64,000 nucleotides of DNA from Kitasatospora sp. MAP12-44 (GTDB taxonomy: Bacteria; Actinomycetota; Actinomycetes; Streptomycetales; Streptomycetaceae): the NCBI RefSeq assembly GCF_029892095.1, contig NZ_JARZAE010000004.1:3286001-3350000 (forward strand), written 5' to 3'. This document shows positions 26,624 through 37,710 of the stretch, one piece after another. Within the stretch, counting starts at the first letter, position 1. Every line of letters begins with the position of its first letter. The notes under the pieces are model-generated. The model saw nothing but the letters and a program-made list of their open reading frames with translations. It did no database searches and was not told the DNA's origin. Position numbers and translations under genes: made by a program.

Positions 26624-27616
26624 GTGACTATGTCCACTGTTGCAGCCAACGCCCCCGGCGCTGCGGGCGGCGGCCTGAGCGACGTCGCCGCGTCCGAGGC
26701 CTCGCTCCGCCGCTTCCTGCACGGCCTGCCCGGCGTCGACGCCGTCGGCCTGGAAGCCCGCGCCTCGTCCCTCGGGACGCGATCGATCAAGACGTCGGCC
26801 AAGGCCTACGCGATCGACCTCGCCATCTCGATGATCGACCTGACCACGCTGGAGGGCGCGGACACGGTCGGCAAGGTGCGCGCCCTGTGCACCAAGGGGA
26901 AGCACCCCGACCCGGGCGACCCGGGCACCCCGCAGGTCGCCGCGATCTGCGTCTACCCCGACATGGTCGCCACCGCCAAGGCCGCGCTGGCCGGCACCGG
27001 CATCCAGGTCGCCTCGGTCGCCACCGGCTTCCCCGCCGGGCGCGTCGCGCGTCCGGTGAAGCTGGCCGACACCGCGGACGCGGTGGCCGCCGGCGCGGAC
27101 GAGATCGACATGGTGATCGACCGCGGGGCCTTCCTCTCCGGCCGGCACCTGGATGTCTTCGAGGAGATCCAGGACGTCAAGCGGGCCTGCGCCCGCCCCG
27201 ACGGGACCGCCGCCCACCTCAAGGTGATCTTCGAGACCGGCGAGCTGCAGACGTACGACAACGTGCGCCGCGCCTCCTGGCTGGCCATGCTGGCCGGCGC
27301 CGACTTCATCAAGACCTCCACCGGCAAGGTCGCGGTCAACGCCACTCCCCCGGTGACACTGCTGATGCTGGAGGCCGTCCGCGACTTCAAGGCGCAGACC
27401 GGCGTGCAGATCGGCGTGAAGCCGGCCGGTGGCATCAAGACCACCAAGGACGCCATGAAGTACCTCGTCATGGTCAACGAGACCCTGGGCGACGACTGGC
27501 TGTCCGCGCACTGGTTCCGCTTCGGCGCCTCCAGCCTGCTCAACGATCTGCTGATGCAGCGTCAGAAGCTGACCACCGGCCGGTACTCCGGTCCCGACTA
27601 CGTGACGGTGGACTGA
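26624..27616 (+). CDS. deoC: Deoxyribose-phosphate aldolase
   Basis: Splits 2-deoxyribose 5-phosphate into glyceraldehyde 3-phosphate and acetaldehyde, the last step of deoxynucleoside breakdown. The ~330-residue protein has the class I aldolase barrel with AICVYPDMV, ADEIDMVIDRGAFL, HLKVIFETGEL, the Schiff-base lysine near residue 230 in GADFIKTSTGKVAVNATP, and GVKPAGGIKTT. GTG codons at 26621 and 26624 and ATG 26630 are all possible starts; 26624 lies 7 nt past the TATGCT box, as in pnp and add, so a leaderless start is favoured. The aldehyde dehydrogenase genes downstream could consume the acetaldehyde. Confidence 0.93.
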   Translation: MTMSTVAANAPGAAGGGLSDVAASEASLRRFLHGLPGVDAVGLEARASSLGTRSIKTSAKAYAIDLAISMIDLTTLEGADTVGKVRALCTKGKHPDPGDPGTPQVAAICVYPDMVATAKAALAGTGIQVASVATGFPAGRVARPVKLADTADAVAAGADEIDMVIDRGAFLSGRHLDVFEEIQDVKRACARPDGTAAHLKVIFETGELQTYDNVRRASWLAMLAGADFIKTSTGKVAVNATPPVTLLMLEAVRDFKAQTGVQIGVKPAGGIKTTKDAMKYLVMVNETLGDDWLSAHWFRFGASSLLNDLLMQRQKLTTGRYSGPDYVTVD

Positions 27617-27621
27617 TCCCC

Positions 27622-29119
<1,498 letters not shown>

Positions 29120-29127
<8 letters not shown>

Positions 29128-30019
29128 TGTCATCCGGCTTGATGTGATGAAGACCTACAAGCTGTTCGTCGGCGGGAAGTTCCCGCGTTCCGAGAGCGGA
29201 CGGGTGTACGAGGTGAGCGACAGCAAGGGCCAGTGGCTGGCGAACGCCCCGCTCGGCACCCGCAAGGACACCCGGGACGCCGTGCTGGCCGCCCGTGCGG
29301 CTGTCAAGGGCTGGGCCGGCACCACCGCGTACAACCGCGGCCAGGTGCTGTACCGGATCGCCGAGATGCTGCAGGGCCGCCGCGAGCAGTTCGCCGCCGA
29401 GGTGGCCGCCGCCGAGGGGATCGGCGCCAAGAAGGCCGCCGCCCTGGTCGACCAGGCCATCGACCGCTGGGTCTGGTACGCGGGCTGGACGGACAAGGTG
29501 GCGCAGATCGCCGGCGGCGCGAACCCGGTGGCCGGGCCGTTCTTCAACCTGTCCGTGCCGGAACCGACCGGCGTGGTCGGCGTGCTGGCGCCGCAGGCGG
29601 GGTACGGGCACTCGTTCCTCGGCCTGGTCTCGGTGATCGCCCCGGTGATCGCCACCGGCAACACGGTGGTCGTGGCCGCCGCGGCCGACGCACCGCTGCC
29701 CGCGCTCTCGCTGGGCGAGGTGCTGGCCACCTCCGACCTGCCGGGCGGCGTCGTCAACCTGCTCTCCGGCCGCACCGCGGACATCGCTCCGACGCTCGCG
29801 TCCCACCAGGACGTGAACGCGCTGGACTTGACCGGAGCGATCGCAGACGAAGGACCCGGCGCGGCTACTGTGCTGGAGGCCTCCGCTGCGGATACGCTGA
29901 AGCGGGTGCTGCGCCCGGCGGTCGATCCGTCGGCGCAGGACTGGACAGTTGCTCCCGGCACCGAGCGTTTGCTCTCGTTCCTGGAGACCAAGACGGTCTG
30001 GCACCCGATGGGCCAGTAG
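29120..30019 (+). CDS. Truncated, cysteine-free aldehyde dehydrogenase homologue
   Basis: A 299-residue protein clearly related to the N-terminal and cofactor domains of aldehyde dehydrogenases (YKLFVGGKFPRSESGRVYEV, VPEPTGVVGVLAPQAGYGHS, VIAPVIATGNTVVVAAA, LPGGVVNLLSG). It stops before the catalytic domain, keeps no ELGG glutamate and contains no cysteine at all, so it cannot catalyse the reaction. The reading frame is clean and overlaps the active enzyme by 8 nt, so this is a maintained gene rather than a remnant. It may be a structural or regulatory partner of the upstream enzyme. I recall comparable short homologues in other Streptomyces deoC loci. Confidence 0.82.
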
Positions 30020-30115
30020 TCCGGCCCGACAGTCCCCGGCCCCGCCGGGACAACTCCACAGGACTGGCCGTCCCCAGTGCCCCTACCCCCCCCAGGGGCC
30101 CGGACGCGCCACTGA

Positions 30116-30152
30116 CGGGCCCGCGCCTCACCCCCCCTGGCGCGGGCCCGTC
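30116..30152 (+). terminator. Terminator after the deoC-aldehyde dehydrogenase operon
   Basis: ACGGGCCCGCGCC (30116-30128) pairs with GGCGCGGGCCCGT (30140-30152) around an 11-nt C-rich loop, about 100 nt past the last stop. Confidence 0.8.
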
Positions 30153-30238
30153 CTATGCCAGTGGCGTCCACCACTGTGCGACCGATGTACGTCCCATGGG
30201 TTCCGAGCACCCCGCCCTATGCGTCAGACTGGTGTCTC

Positions 30239-30889
30239 GTGAGTGACTCCCCGCTGAACCCCGCATCGACCACCCGTGCCCGCGTGGTGCTGCTCTCCGG
30301 GCCCTCGGGATCCGGGAAGTCCTCGTTGGCCGAGCGCACCGGGTTGCCCGTACTGCAGCTCGACGACTTCTACAAGGACGGCGACGACCCGAGCCTGCCG
30401 CAGCTGGCCGACGGCGGCACCGACTGGGACTCGCCGCTCTCCTGGCACCGCGCCGACGCGCTGGCGGCCATCCGGACGCTGGCCGACACCGGACGGGCCG
30501 AGGTGCCGGTCTACTCGATCCCCGCCAACGGCCGGGCCGGCAGCCGCACGCTCGTCCTGGCCGGCGCACCGGCCTTCATCGCCGAGGGCATCTTCGCCGC
30601 CGAACTGGTGGCCCAGTGCGAGGCCGAGGGCCTGCTCGGGGACGCGCTGTGCCTGCGCAACCGCCCGCTGACCACCGCCTGGCGGCGCTTTCGCCGCGAC
30701 GTGCGCGAGGCCCGCAAGCCCGTCCCCTACCTGCTGCACCGCGGCTGGCGCCTGATGCGCGCCGAACGCGGCATCGTCGCCCGCCAGGTCGCCCTCGGCG
30801 CCCACGCCTGCGCCGGCCCCGAGGCCGCCCGCCGCGTCGACGCGCTGGCCACCCACCGGCCCGAGCCGGTCCAGGTCGCCACCGCCTGA
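30239..30889 (+). CDS. Uridine kinase-like P-loop phosphotransferase
   Basis: A 216-residue kinase of the uridine kinase / phosphoribulokinase group. The Walker A motif GPSGSGKSSLAE lies near residue 22, followed by LQLDDFYKDGDDPSLPQ, the typical acid-bearing loop after the P-loop, WDSPLSWHRADAL and a C-terminal RFRRDVREARKP lid. GTG 30239 gives the natural length; upstream in-frame ATG codons lack family sequence. It probably phosphorylates uridine or cytidine, which fits the surrounding nucleoside genes, yet no CTACGCGCGTAG operator was seen upstream. Substrate is an inference from the family. Confidence 0.85.
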   Translation: MSDSPLNPASTTRARVVLLSGPSGSGKSSLAERTGLPVLQLDDFYKDGDDPSLPQLADGGTDWDSPLSWHRADALAAIRTLADTGRAEVPVYSIPANGRAGSRTLVLAGAPAFIAEGIFAAELVAQCEAEGLLGDALCLRNRPLTTAWRRFRRDVREARKPVPYLLHRGWRLMRAERGIVARQVALGAHACAGPEAARRVDALATHRPEPVQVATA

Positions 30890-30994
30890 CAGCTGCCCAC
30901 GCACCAGTTCGGCGGATGGAGAAACGGTCCGGCAGTCCGGGCCAGGCCCTAGGCTGGAGGCAGTTGCTGTGAGACCGCAGCGTGAGGGGCAGCC

Positions 30995-31579
30995 ATGACC
31001 GCCGAGCCGATCGACTGGATGCACCCGCCGGCCCGTGGCTGGACGTACGAGCAGGTCAAGGACTGGAACCTGCCGTTCGAGTTCGATCTGGTGGACGGGG
31101 CGATCGCGATCCGAGGCATGACCAGCCACTGGCACAACACCGTGCGGGATGAGCTGTACTTCGCCCTACGGGCCGCTCGCCGGGCGCCGTTCGCGGTGAA
31201 CTCCGGACAGTGCGTGCTCATCGACGAGTACAACCCGCCCAAGCCCGACGTCGTGGTCTTCGACAAGACCGGCCTGGACGTGTTCACCCTGGAGTGCCTG
31301 CCGGTGGCCTCGGTCGTGCTCGCCGTCGAGGTGGTCTCGCCCGGCTCGCGCGCCGACGACCGCTTCCGCAAGCCCGGCCTGTACGCCGAGGCGGGGATTC
31401 CCTACTACTGGCGGGTCGAGCGCGGCGAGGACGACCTGCCGGAGGTCTACGAGTTCTGGCTCGACCGCGAGTCCGGGGTCTACGCGCCCGCGCCTGACGG
31501 GGCTTGCCACGCCGGGGTGTTGAAGGTCGAGCTGCCCTTCCCCGTCGAGATCGATCTCGGCGCGCTGCTCGACCTCTGA
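30995..31579 (+). CDS. Uma2 family (PDDEXK-fold) protein
   Basis: A 194-residue protein of the Uma2/DUF820 group, abundant in Streptomyces and cyanobacteria, with a restriction-endonuclease-like fold but no established function. The core shows PPKPDVVVFDKTG with the metal-binding Asp, LAVEVVSPGSRADD with the Glu, and RKPGLYAEAGIPYYWRVE. GAGGGG precedes ATG 30995. Another member lies at 41314-41838. It is a single-gene unit between a kinase gene and a very strong terminator. Confidence 0.88.
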   Translation: MTAEPIDWMHPPARGWTYEQVKDWNLPFEFDLVDGAIAIRGMTSHWHNTVRDELYFALRAARRAPFAVNSGQCVLIDEYNPPKPDVVVFDKTGLDVFTLECLPVASVVLAVEVVSPGSRADDRFRKPGLYAEAGIPYYWRVERGEDDLPEVYEFWLDRESGVYAPAPDGACHAGVLKVELPFPVEIDLGALLDL

Positions 31580-31587
31580 GGTTGCCC

Positions 31588-31650
31588 GCGCAGGAAACAG
31601 CTGGGCCCGGCGTCATCTCCCAAGGACGCCGGGCCCAGCTGTTCCTGCGC
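31588..31650. terminator. Very strong bidirectional terminator between Uma2 gene and sigQ
   Basis: The 27-nt left arm (31588-31614) pairs with the 26-nt right arm (31625-31650) with a single bulged A, leaving a 10-nt loop. It starts 9 nt past the Uma2 stop, and sigQ converges from the other side. Confidence 0.9.
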
Positions 31651-31755
31651 GATCGCGGGGTTCCCCGTCGGTGGCGGCTCCCCCGAGTCGGTGCCGACGC
31701 CCCGCGATCTGCTTACCCGTCCCCCGACGGGAAGTTCTGTGGTGTGTGCGTGTGC

Positions 31756-32688
31756 TCAGGCGACCAGCTCGCCGAAGGCGAAGGCCGTGTCGCCGGTGCG
31801 GTTGAGCTGCTCGTCGTCGCGCAGCCGGCGCAGGGCGCGCCAGATGCTGCTCTTGACGGTGCCGACGCTGATGCTCAGGATGTCGGCGATCTCCGGGTCA
31901 GTGCGACCCTCGTAGTAGCGCAGGACCAGCATGGTGCGCTGGTTCTCCGGCAGCTTGGCGAGCGCCTGCCACAGGACGGCGCGCAGCTCGGTGCCGCCCA
32001 TCGCGTCCGTGTCGCCGACCGTCTCCGGCAGCTCCTCGGTCGGGTACTCGTTGAGCTTGCGGCGGCGCCAGGCCGAGATGTGCAGGTTGGTCATGGTGCG
32101 GCGCAGGTAACCGCCGACCGCCGCTTTGTCAGTGATCCGGCCCCAGGCGCGGTACGTGCTGAAGAGCGCGCTCTGCAGCAGGTCCTCGGCCTCGAAGCGG
32201 TCACCGGTGAGGTGGTAGGCCGTGGCGAACAGGGAGGCGCGGCGCTCGCGCACATACGCGGTGAACTCCGCCAGGTGCTCATCCGCGGCGGCCGAGTGCT
32301 CCCCCTGCGCGCCTCCCTGCTCCACGTCCGCCGCCCCGGCCTGCCGGCTGCGCTCGTCGACCGGCAGCAGCCGGACGACGTTCGCAGCTATGACCGGCCC
32401 GACCGCCGACTCCCCCGAGCCGATGGTCTGCGGACGGCTCCCGGCCCCCGCCGGGACGTCCGTGCCCTCGACGCGCACGGGGAGGATCCCCCGCAGCGTC
32501 AGGGTCTGGGTGGTCTCGGTCGCGCTCCCCGCGCGGCCGATCCCGAACAGCTCCCCCGTCCTGCTCCCGCCGCCCACTCGGCGGGCCCCCGTGCAGTGCT
32601 CGATCCGGGTGCGGCCCGACGGACGAGCGCCGCGGACGGCCGGGTTGTGTGCATCCGAGATGCCCCGGGTCTGAAGCGTTGCGTTCAT
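31756..32688 (-). CDS. sigQ: RNA polymerase sigma factor SigQ (ECF type)
   Basis: A 310-residue extracytoplasmic-function-like sigma factor. The first ~135 residues are poorly ordered and Gly/Arg-rich; sigma region 2 spans about 140-210 (LFATAYHLTGDRFEAEDLLQ, STYRAWGRI) and region 4 about 235-300 (LAKLPENQRTMLVLRYYEG, DPEIADILSISVGTVKSSIW). It is divergent from the two-component genes afsQ1-afsQ2, the arrangement known for SigQ, where AfsQ1 activates sigQ and both influence secondary metabolite production under nitrogen limitation. The start may lie later than 32688, because the N-terminal extension is not typical. Confidence 0.88.
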   Translation of the reverse strand: MNATLQTRGISDAHNPAVRGARPSGRTRIEHCTGARRVGGGSRTGELFGIGRAGSATETTQTLTLRGILPVRVEGTDVPAGAGSRPQTIGSGESAVGPVIAANVVRLLPVDERSRQAGAADVEQGGAQGEHSAAADEHLAEFTAYVRERRASLFATAYHLTGDRFEAEDLLQSALFSTYRAWGRITDKAAVGGYLRRTMTNLHISAWRRRKLNEYPTEELPETVGDTDAMGGTELRAVLWQALAKLPENQRTMLVLRYYEGRTDPEIADILSISVGTVKSSIWRALRRLRDDEQLNRTGDTAFAFGELVA

Positions 32689-32838
32689 CGTGCGCCCCCA
32701 TGATCGGTACGAGCGGGTTCTTTCCCCGTCGCCGTCCCGGGGGCCGCTGAGCTGCTCCTTCGAGCCGCTCCGCTGCCGTCCGTCTGCGGCGACATGGAAA
32801 ATCCTGCCTGCCGCCCGTCTTGGCCGTGTCCCCCAACT

Positions 32839-32854
32839 GTCACAGCGGTGTCAC
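32839..32854. promoter_or_regulatory. AfsQ1 box between sigQ and afsQ1
   Basis: GTCAC-AGCGGT-GTCAC, an exact match to the direct-repeat pattern GTnAC-n6-GTnAC reported for AfsQ1. It lies in the 265-nt divergent region, where the regulator is known to act on both sides in S. coelicolor. Confidence 0.8.
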
Positions 32855-32953
32855 AAGGCGAGGGTCCTTGGTCCCGTACCTCCGGTCGGACTGGGAGACG
32901 CCGGTCCCCGCCCGGCGGTTCCCGGGGCTCACCGAGTGAGCCAGAATGAGCGA

Positions 32954-33631
<678 letters not shown>

Positions 33632-33659
33632 CCGCCTCTGCTGATAGCGAATCCGACAC

Positions 33660-35237
33660 GTGACTGACCAACAGAACGGCCGCCGCCTGGCCACCGGCCT
33701 GTGGCGGCGGCGGCTCCGGCTGAGCTCGCTTCGCGTACGGCTGGTCGCGGTGTTCGCCGTGGTGGCCCTGGCCGCCGCCTCCTCCGCCTCCGGCATCGCC
33801 TACTGGCTCAACCGGGACGCGGTGCTCAAGCGTGCCCAGGACAACGCGCTGATCGACTTCCGGGCCTCGCTGACCCGCAACGTCTCCAACCTGCCGCCCG
33901 GCGCGAGCTGCTCCGATCTCGCCCAGTTCGCCTCCGATGTGGCGACCTTCGGGCTGAACTACAGCGTGGTCGTGGTGGACAGCAGCCGGCCGGGCTGCAC
34001 GGCGAGTTCGACCGCGCGGTTCACCATCGACCAGGTGCCGCCGGCCCTGATGACCGCCGTCGCCAGGACCCGGCCGACCGGGCCGGAGAACCAGTTCGCC
34101 CACCACCTCTACTGGCAGCGGGTGAACCTGGACGGCGAGCCGTTCGTGGTGGGCGGGACGCAGATCGTGCCGACCGGGCTGACGGCGTACATGTTCAAGT
34201 CGCTGGACAACGAGCGGGCCGATCTCAACACGCTGGGCTGGTCGTTGGCCGTCGCCACGCTGCTGGCGCTGATCGCGGCGACCCTGCTGGCCCAGGGCGC
34301 CTCGGCGACCGTCCTTCGTCCGGTCCGCCAACTTGCCGACGCCGCAAGGAAACTGGGCGAGGGGCAGCTGGACACCCGACTGGAGGTCAGTGGCGCCGAC
34401 GAACTCTCCGACCTGGCGAGGACGTTCAACAAGACAGCCGAGGCACTGTTCAACCAGGTCGAGGAGTTGAGCGCGCGCGAGGCGCAGAGCCGGCGGTTCG
34501 TCGCCGACATGTCGCACGAGCTGCGCACCCCGCTCACCGCGATGACCGCGGTCACCGACATCCTGGAGGACGAGGCCGACTCGCTGGACCCGATGATCGA
34601 GCCGGCCGTCCGGCTGGTGGTCAGCGAGACCCGGCGGCTCTCCGACCTGGTGGAGAACCTGATGGAGGTGACCCGCTTCGACGCGGGCACCGCCAGGCTG
34701 GTCGCGGACGAGATGGACATCGCCGACCTGATCATGTCCTGCATCGACGGCCGGGCCTGGTACGACGCCGTCGAGGTGGACGCCCCGCGCGGGGTGCTGG
34801 CGGTGGTCGACCCGCGCCGGCTCGACGTGGTCTTCGCCAACCTGATCGGCAACGCGCTCAAGCACGGCGGCTCGCCGGTACGGGTCAAGGTCACCGAGCT
34901 GCCGGACCGGATCGTGGTCGCCGTCTCGGACAGCGGGCCCGGCATCCCGCAGGACGTGCTGCCGCATGTCTTCGACCGGTTCTACAAGGCCGACAAGGGC
35001 CGCGCGCGCTCGGAGGGCAGCGGGCTCGGGCTCTCGATCGCGATGGCCAACGCCCAGATCCACGGCGGCACCATCACCGCGGCCAACGCACCGGGCGAGG
35101 CCGGGGGCGGCGCGGTCTTCACGCTGACCCTGCCGCTGACACCCCCCGAACCGGGCGGCGGCGAGTCGGCAGGCGAGGATGGAGCGGCAGGGGCGGCAGG
35201 GCCGTCTGACGGATCAGAGCGGAGGTCGGGGCGGTGA
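33660..35237 (+). CDS. afsQ2: Sensor histidine kinase AfsQ2
   Basis: A 525-residue membrane kinase that phosphorylates AfsQ1. Two membrane segments (about 28-50 and 200-222) enclose an extracytoplasmic sensor of about 150 residues with two cysteines (SCSDL and PGCTAS). A HAMP domain follows (about 223-275), then the H box MSHELRTPLTAM with phosphoacceptor His286, N box NLIGNALKHGG, G1 box DSGPGIP, F box FDRFYKAD and G2 box GSGLGLSIA. GTG 33660 starts 28 nt after afsQ1. The tail is Gly/Ala-rich and overlaps the lipoprotein start as GTGA. Confidence 0.94.
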   Translation: MTDQQNGRRLATGLWRRRLRLSSLRVRLVAVFAVVALAAASSASGIAYWLNRDAVLKRAQDNALIDFRASLTRNVSNLPPGASCSDLAQFASDVATFGLNYSVVVVDSSRPGCTASSTARFTIDQVPPALMTAVARTRPTGPENQFAHHLYWQRVNLDGEPFVVGGTQIVPTGLTAYMFKSLDNERADLNTLGWSLAVATLLALIAATLLAQGASATVLRPVRQLADAARKLGEGQLDTRLEVSGADELSDLARTFNKTAEALFNQVEELSAREAQSRRFVADMSHELRTPLTAMTAVTDILEDEADSLDPMIEPAVRLVVSETRRLSDLVENLMEVTRFDAGTARLVADEMDIADLIMSCIDGRAWYDAVEVDAPRGVLAVVDPRRLDVVFANLIGNALKHGGSPVRVKVTELPDRIVVAVSDSGPGIPQDVLPHVFDRFYKADKGRARSEGSGLGLSIAMANAQIHGGTITAANAPGEAGGGAVFTLTLPLTPPEPGGGESAGEDGAAGAAGPSDGSERRSGR

Positions 35238-35704
35238 GTCGACTGCACAGGGTTGGTCGGCCAAGCGGGGCTGGTCGGCCAAACGGGGTCGGTCAGCTGG
35301 ACCGGACGGCGGCGCCCGGGCGGCCCGGAGGAGCGGCGCGCTGGGTCGGGCCGCTGGGCCTGGCGGCGCTGACGGCGCTGCTCGCCACCGGCTGCGGGAT
35401 CCGCCCGACGGCGATCCCGGTCGACGCCGGCGCACCCGCCAGCCGGACGGCCTGCCCCACCCCGCTGCAGGTGCCGGCTGCTGCGAGCAGTCCGGCGATG
35501 GGCGTCGTGATCACTCCGGGGCACCCGCTGCCCGGAACGCGCGGCACCCGGCCGACCGCGCGACCGACCGGCACCGCCTCCACGCCCGCCGCCGCGCCCG
35601 CTCCCATCCCCGCTGCGGCGGGTGGGATCACACCGGGCGGCAGCCTCTTCAGCGCCGTCCCCACGGCCACTCCCAGCCCGAGCACCCTGCCGACCTGCGG
35701 GTGA
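35234..35704 (+). CDS. AfsQ-associated lipoprotein
   Basis: A 156-residue exported protein. A long basic, Gly-rich n-region leads to a hydrophobic stretch and the lipobox LLATGC, giving the lipid-bearing Cys near residue 54. The mature part is Pro/Thr/Ala-rich with no recognised fold. It overlaps afsQ2 by four bases, so it is part of the two-component operon, and a lipoprotein in this slot is known from the S. coelicolor afsQ locus. It may tune the sensor domain of AfsQ2 at the membrane surface, but that is inferred. The start codon region contains imperfect ~20-bp repeats. Confidence 0.8.
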   Translation: MSRLHRVGRPSGAGRPNGVGQLDRTAAPGRPGGAARWVGPLGLAALTALLATGCGIRPTAIPVDAGAPASRTACPTPLQVPAAASSPAMGVVITPGHPLPGTRGTRPTARPTGTASTPAAAPAPIPAAAGGITPGGSLFSAVPTATPSPSTLPTCG

Positions 35705-35816
35705 GCAGAGCGGGTGCGGGTGTCCGCGGAGCGGGCGGGGAACCGCGACGCCCGGTCACCGCGTCCTCGGGGACGTGCAGCGAGATGGCACCAGCGCGCG
35801 AGGAGCGCGCGACAGC

Positions 35817-36560
35817 GTGCGGATCGAGAACCGTCGACAGGCCGTAGCAGCCCTGCCGGGGCTCGGTGCTTCGCCCGTCCCGGAGCACCCACCGGGCGGG
35901 GCGCCCGCCGACCCGGTGTCCCGGACGGTCCGCACCGCGGGGCTGGTGCTGCTCGGGCTCTACCTCTGCCTGATGGGCTGGCTGGCGCTGCGTCCCGCTA
36001 CGACCGCCTGGGCGTACGACACCAACCTGACGCCGTTCGGCTCGGTCGACCGGGCCTTCGAGACCGGCGGGCTCGCCGGGCTGCGGCGGCTGGCGGACGG
36101 GCTGCTGCCGCTGGCGCCGCTGGGCGTCCTGCTGCCGCTGGCGGGGGGACGGCTGCGGACGGCCTGGCTGTCCTCCTGGGCGCAGGTGGTCGGGGCCACC
36201 GTAGTGATCGCCACTGCGCTGGAGTTCGTCGAGACCTCCTGGGCGGGCCGGGTGCTGAACGTCGACGACATGCTGCTCCCGGCGCTCGGCGCCGGGGCGG
36301 TGCACCTGGTCCTGGTGCCCGCCGGGCGCGCGCTGCTGCGTGCGCGCCTCGCGCGGGAGCGCACGCCGGTCGGTGCACCAGTTGACCTGCCCAGCCCGCC
36401 CGCCGCCGCGCCGATGCGCCCGCTCGTCCGGCACCCCGACGTGCAGCACCCCGACGTACGGCACCCCGACGTACGCCCCGCCACCACCCCGTCGGCCGTG
36501 CAGCTGCGGCCGGCTGTGGACCCGCGGCCGCTGAGCGCGGTCAAGGCCGGCCGAAGCTGA
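35817..36560 (+). CDS. VanZ-family membrane protein
   Basis: A 247-residue protein with four predicted membrane segments (about 45-65, 95-115, 120-145, 155-180). The family landmarks are the first loop YDTNLTPFGSVDRAFE and the third segment ending FVETSWAGRVLNVDDMLLPALGA-like sequence, where NVDD is the conserved acidic patch. VanZ relatives contribute to glycopeptide or lipid-linked drug tolerance in some organisms; function here is unknown. The cytoplasmic tail contains three consecutive HPDV-type repeats (about 202-217). AGGAG precedes GTG 35817 by 11 nt. Confidence 0.8.
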   Translation: MRIENRRQAVAALPGLGASPVPEHPPGGAPADPVSRTVRTAGLVLLGLYLCLMGWLALRPATTAWAYDTNLTPFGSVDRAFETGGLAGLRRLADGLLPLAPLGVLLPLAGGRLRTAWLSSWAQVVGATVVIATALEFVETSWAGRVLNVDDMLLPALGAGAVHLVLVPAGRALLRARLARERTPVGAPVDLPSPPAAAPMRPLVRHPDVQHPDVRHPDVRPATTPSAVQLRPAVDPRPLSAVKAGRS

Positions 36561-36759
36561 CCGTGCGGGCGGCGCGTGGGCGGCGCGCTCTCGGGGCCCG
36601 ACCCCGAGGACGACCCCGAGACGCGGCCCGGACACCCCGGGAAGACTCCGGGGTCGCGGATCGGCACAACGGCCGACGCTCGCGCCGGCCCGCGGTCGCA
36701 GGATGGTCACAGGCCCCCGGAGCAGCCGGAACAGGGCCGGCAACCACTCGGAGACCGTC

Positions 36760-36942
36760 ATGCGCACCCTCGCCCGCCCCCGCCACAACCGCGTCATCGC
36801 CGGCGTCTGCGCCGGGGTGGCCGAGCGCTTCGGCCTCACCGCGTGGACGGTGCGGCTGATCTTCCTGGCATCCTGCCTGCTGCCCGGCCCGCAGTTCCTG
36901 ATCTACCTGGCGCTCTGGCTGCTGCTCCCGCAGGAGCCCTGA
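36760..36942 (+). CDS. PspC domain-containing small membrane protein
   Basis: A 60-residue protein that is almost only a PspC domain: MRTLARPRHNRVIAGVCAGV, then ERFGLTAWTVRLIFLASCLL and a final membrane helix FLIYLALWLLLPQEP. Stand-alone PspC proteins are common in actinomycetes and related to envelope stress sensing. CGGAG precedes ATG 36760. The stop lies within the first copy of a 39-bp tandem repeat. Confidence 0.87.
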   Translation: MRTLARPRHNRVIAGVCAGVAERFGLTAWTVRLIFLASCLLPGPQFLIYLALWLLLPQEP

Positions 36943-36998
36943 TGCCCGCCTACCAGGCCGCTGCTCCCCCAGTAACCCTGATGCCCGCCTACCAGGCC
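36921..36998 (+). repeat. 39-bp tandem duplication at the 3' end of the PspC gene
   Basis: Unit 36921-36959 (beginning GCTGCTCCCGCAGGAGCC) is repeated at 36960-36998 with three substitutions. The first unit holds the last codons and stop of the PspC gene; the second is downstream and noncoding. It looks like a recent slippage or unequal-crossover event. Confidence 0.9.
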
Positions 36999-37099
36999 GC
37001 CCGGCACGCCGAACGGGCCGCCACCCCGCTGGCGCAGGATGAACGGCCCGTTCGGAAGAGGCGGCTGAGACCGGTCGGTCAGCGGCGGCCTGCCGGGGC

Positions 37100-37498
37100 T
37101 CAGCTGCCGCCGAGGCCCGGCAGGCCGCCGCTGACCGGGACAGCGCCACCGAGCAGGCCGGTGACCGGGCTCTGCGCCTTGCCGGCCACGCCGGTCAGCG
37201 CGTTGGTCGGCAGCCCGGCCGCGCGGTTGCCACCGGCGGGCGCGGCGTCCGCAGCGGGCGCCTGGGCGCCGGCGCTCGGGTTGAGGGTGCCCATGGTCTG
37301 GGCGACCGGGCCGCCGACCGCCGGGGTCTTGCTGAGGCTGCTGGTGGTGGCACCGGTCAGGCTGCCGGTGTCCTGCAGCGGGACACCGAGCCCGAGGCCG
37401 CCGGTGCCGGCTGCGGCGGATGCGGAACCGGCCGCGACCGCAGCGATGGCAACGCCGAGCGCCGCGGTACCGGCGACCTTGAGTGTGGCCTGCTTCAT
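37100..37498 (-). CDS. Small secreted protein
   Basis: A 132-residue protein with a classical signal peptide (MKQATLKVAGTAALGVAIAA, cleavage likely after AGSASA near residue 28). The mature part is Gly/Ala/Pro/Thr-rich without cysteines (TGGLGLGVPLQDTGSLTG, SPVTGLLGGAVPVSGGLPGL), typical of small cell-wall-associated Streptomyces proteins of unknown role. GAGGAC lies before ATG 37498. It is transcribed away from adenosine deaminase's 3' side. Confidence 0.75.
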   Translation of the reverse strand: MKQATLKVAGTAALGVAIAAVAAGSASAAAGTGGLGLGVPLQDTGSLTGATTSSLSKTPAVGGPVAQTMGTLNPSAGAQAPAADAAPAGGNRAAGLPTNALTGVAGKAQSPVTGLLGGAVPVSGGLPGLGGS

Positions 37499-37710
37499 GA
37501 GTGCGTCCTCGTGTCCTCGTCGGGCCGGCGCACGGACGGCCGCCAGGGCGATCGCCGAGGCGGCCGCCGAGCGGACGCCGCTGCACCGTGTCATCAGTGA
37601 CTGGGGCACACCGTAGACACTGTGCTGCGCGTGGGCCAAAGGCGTGTAACCCGTTCGGGTTACTCGTCGGACAGTCCGATCAACCTATTGGCCAAGCGAT
37701 CTGACGTCTC

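Noticed and set aside
35240..35300. Imperfect ~20-bp repeats at the start of the AfsQ-linked lipoprotein gene
   Set aside because: They encode a Gly/Arg-rich n-region and look like low-complexity coding sequence rather than a regulatory element.
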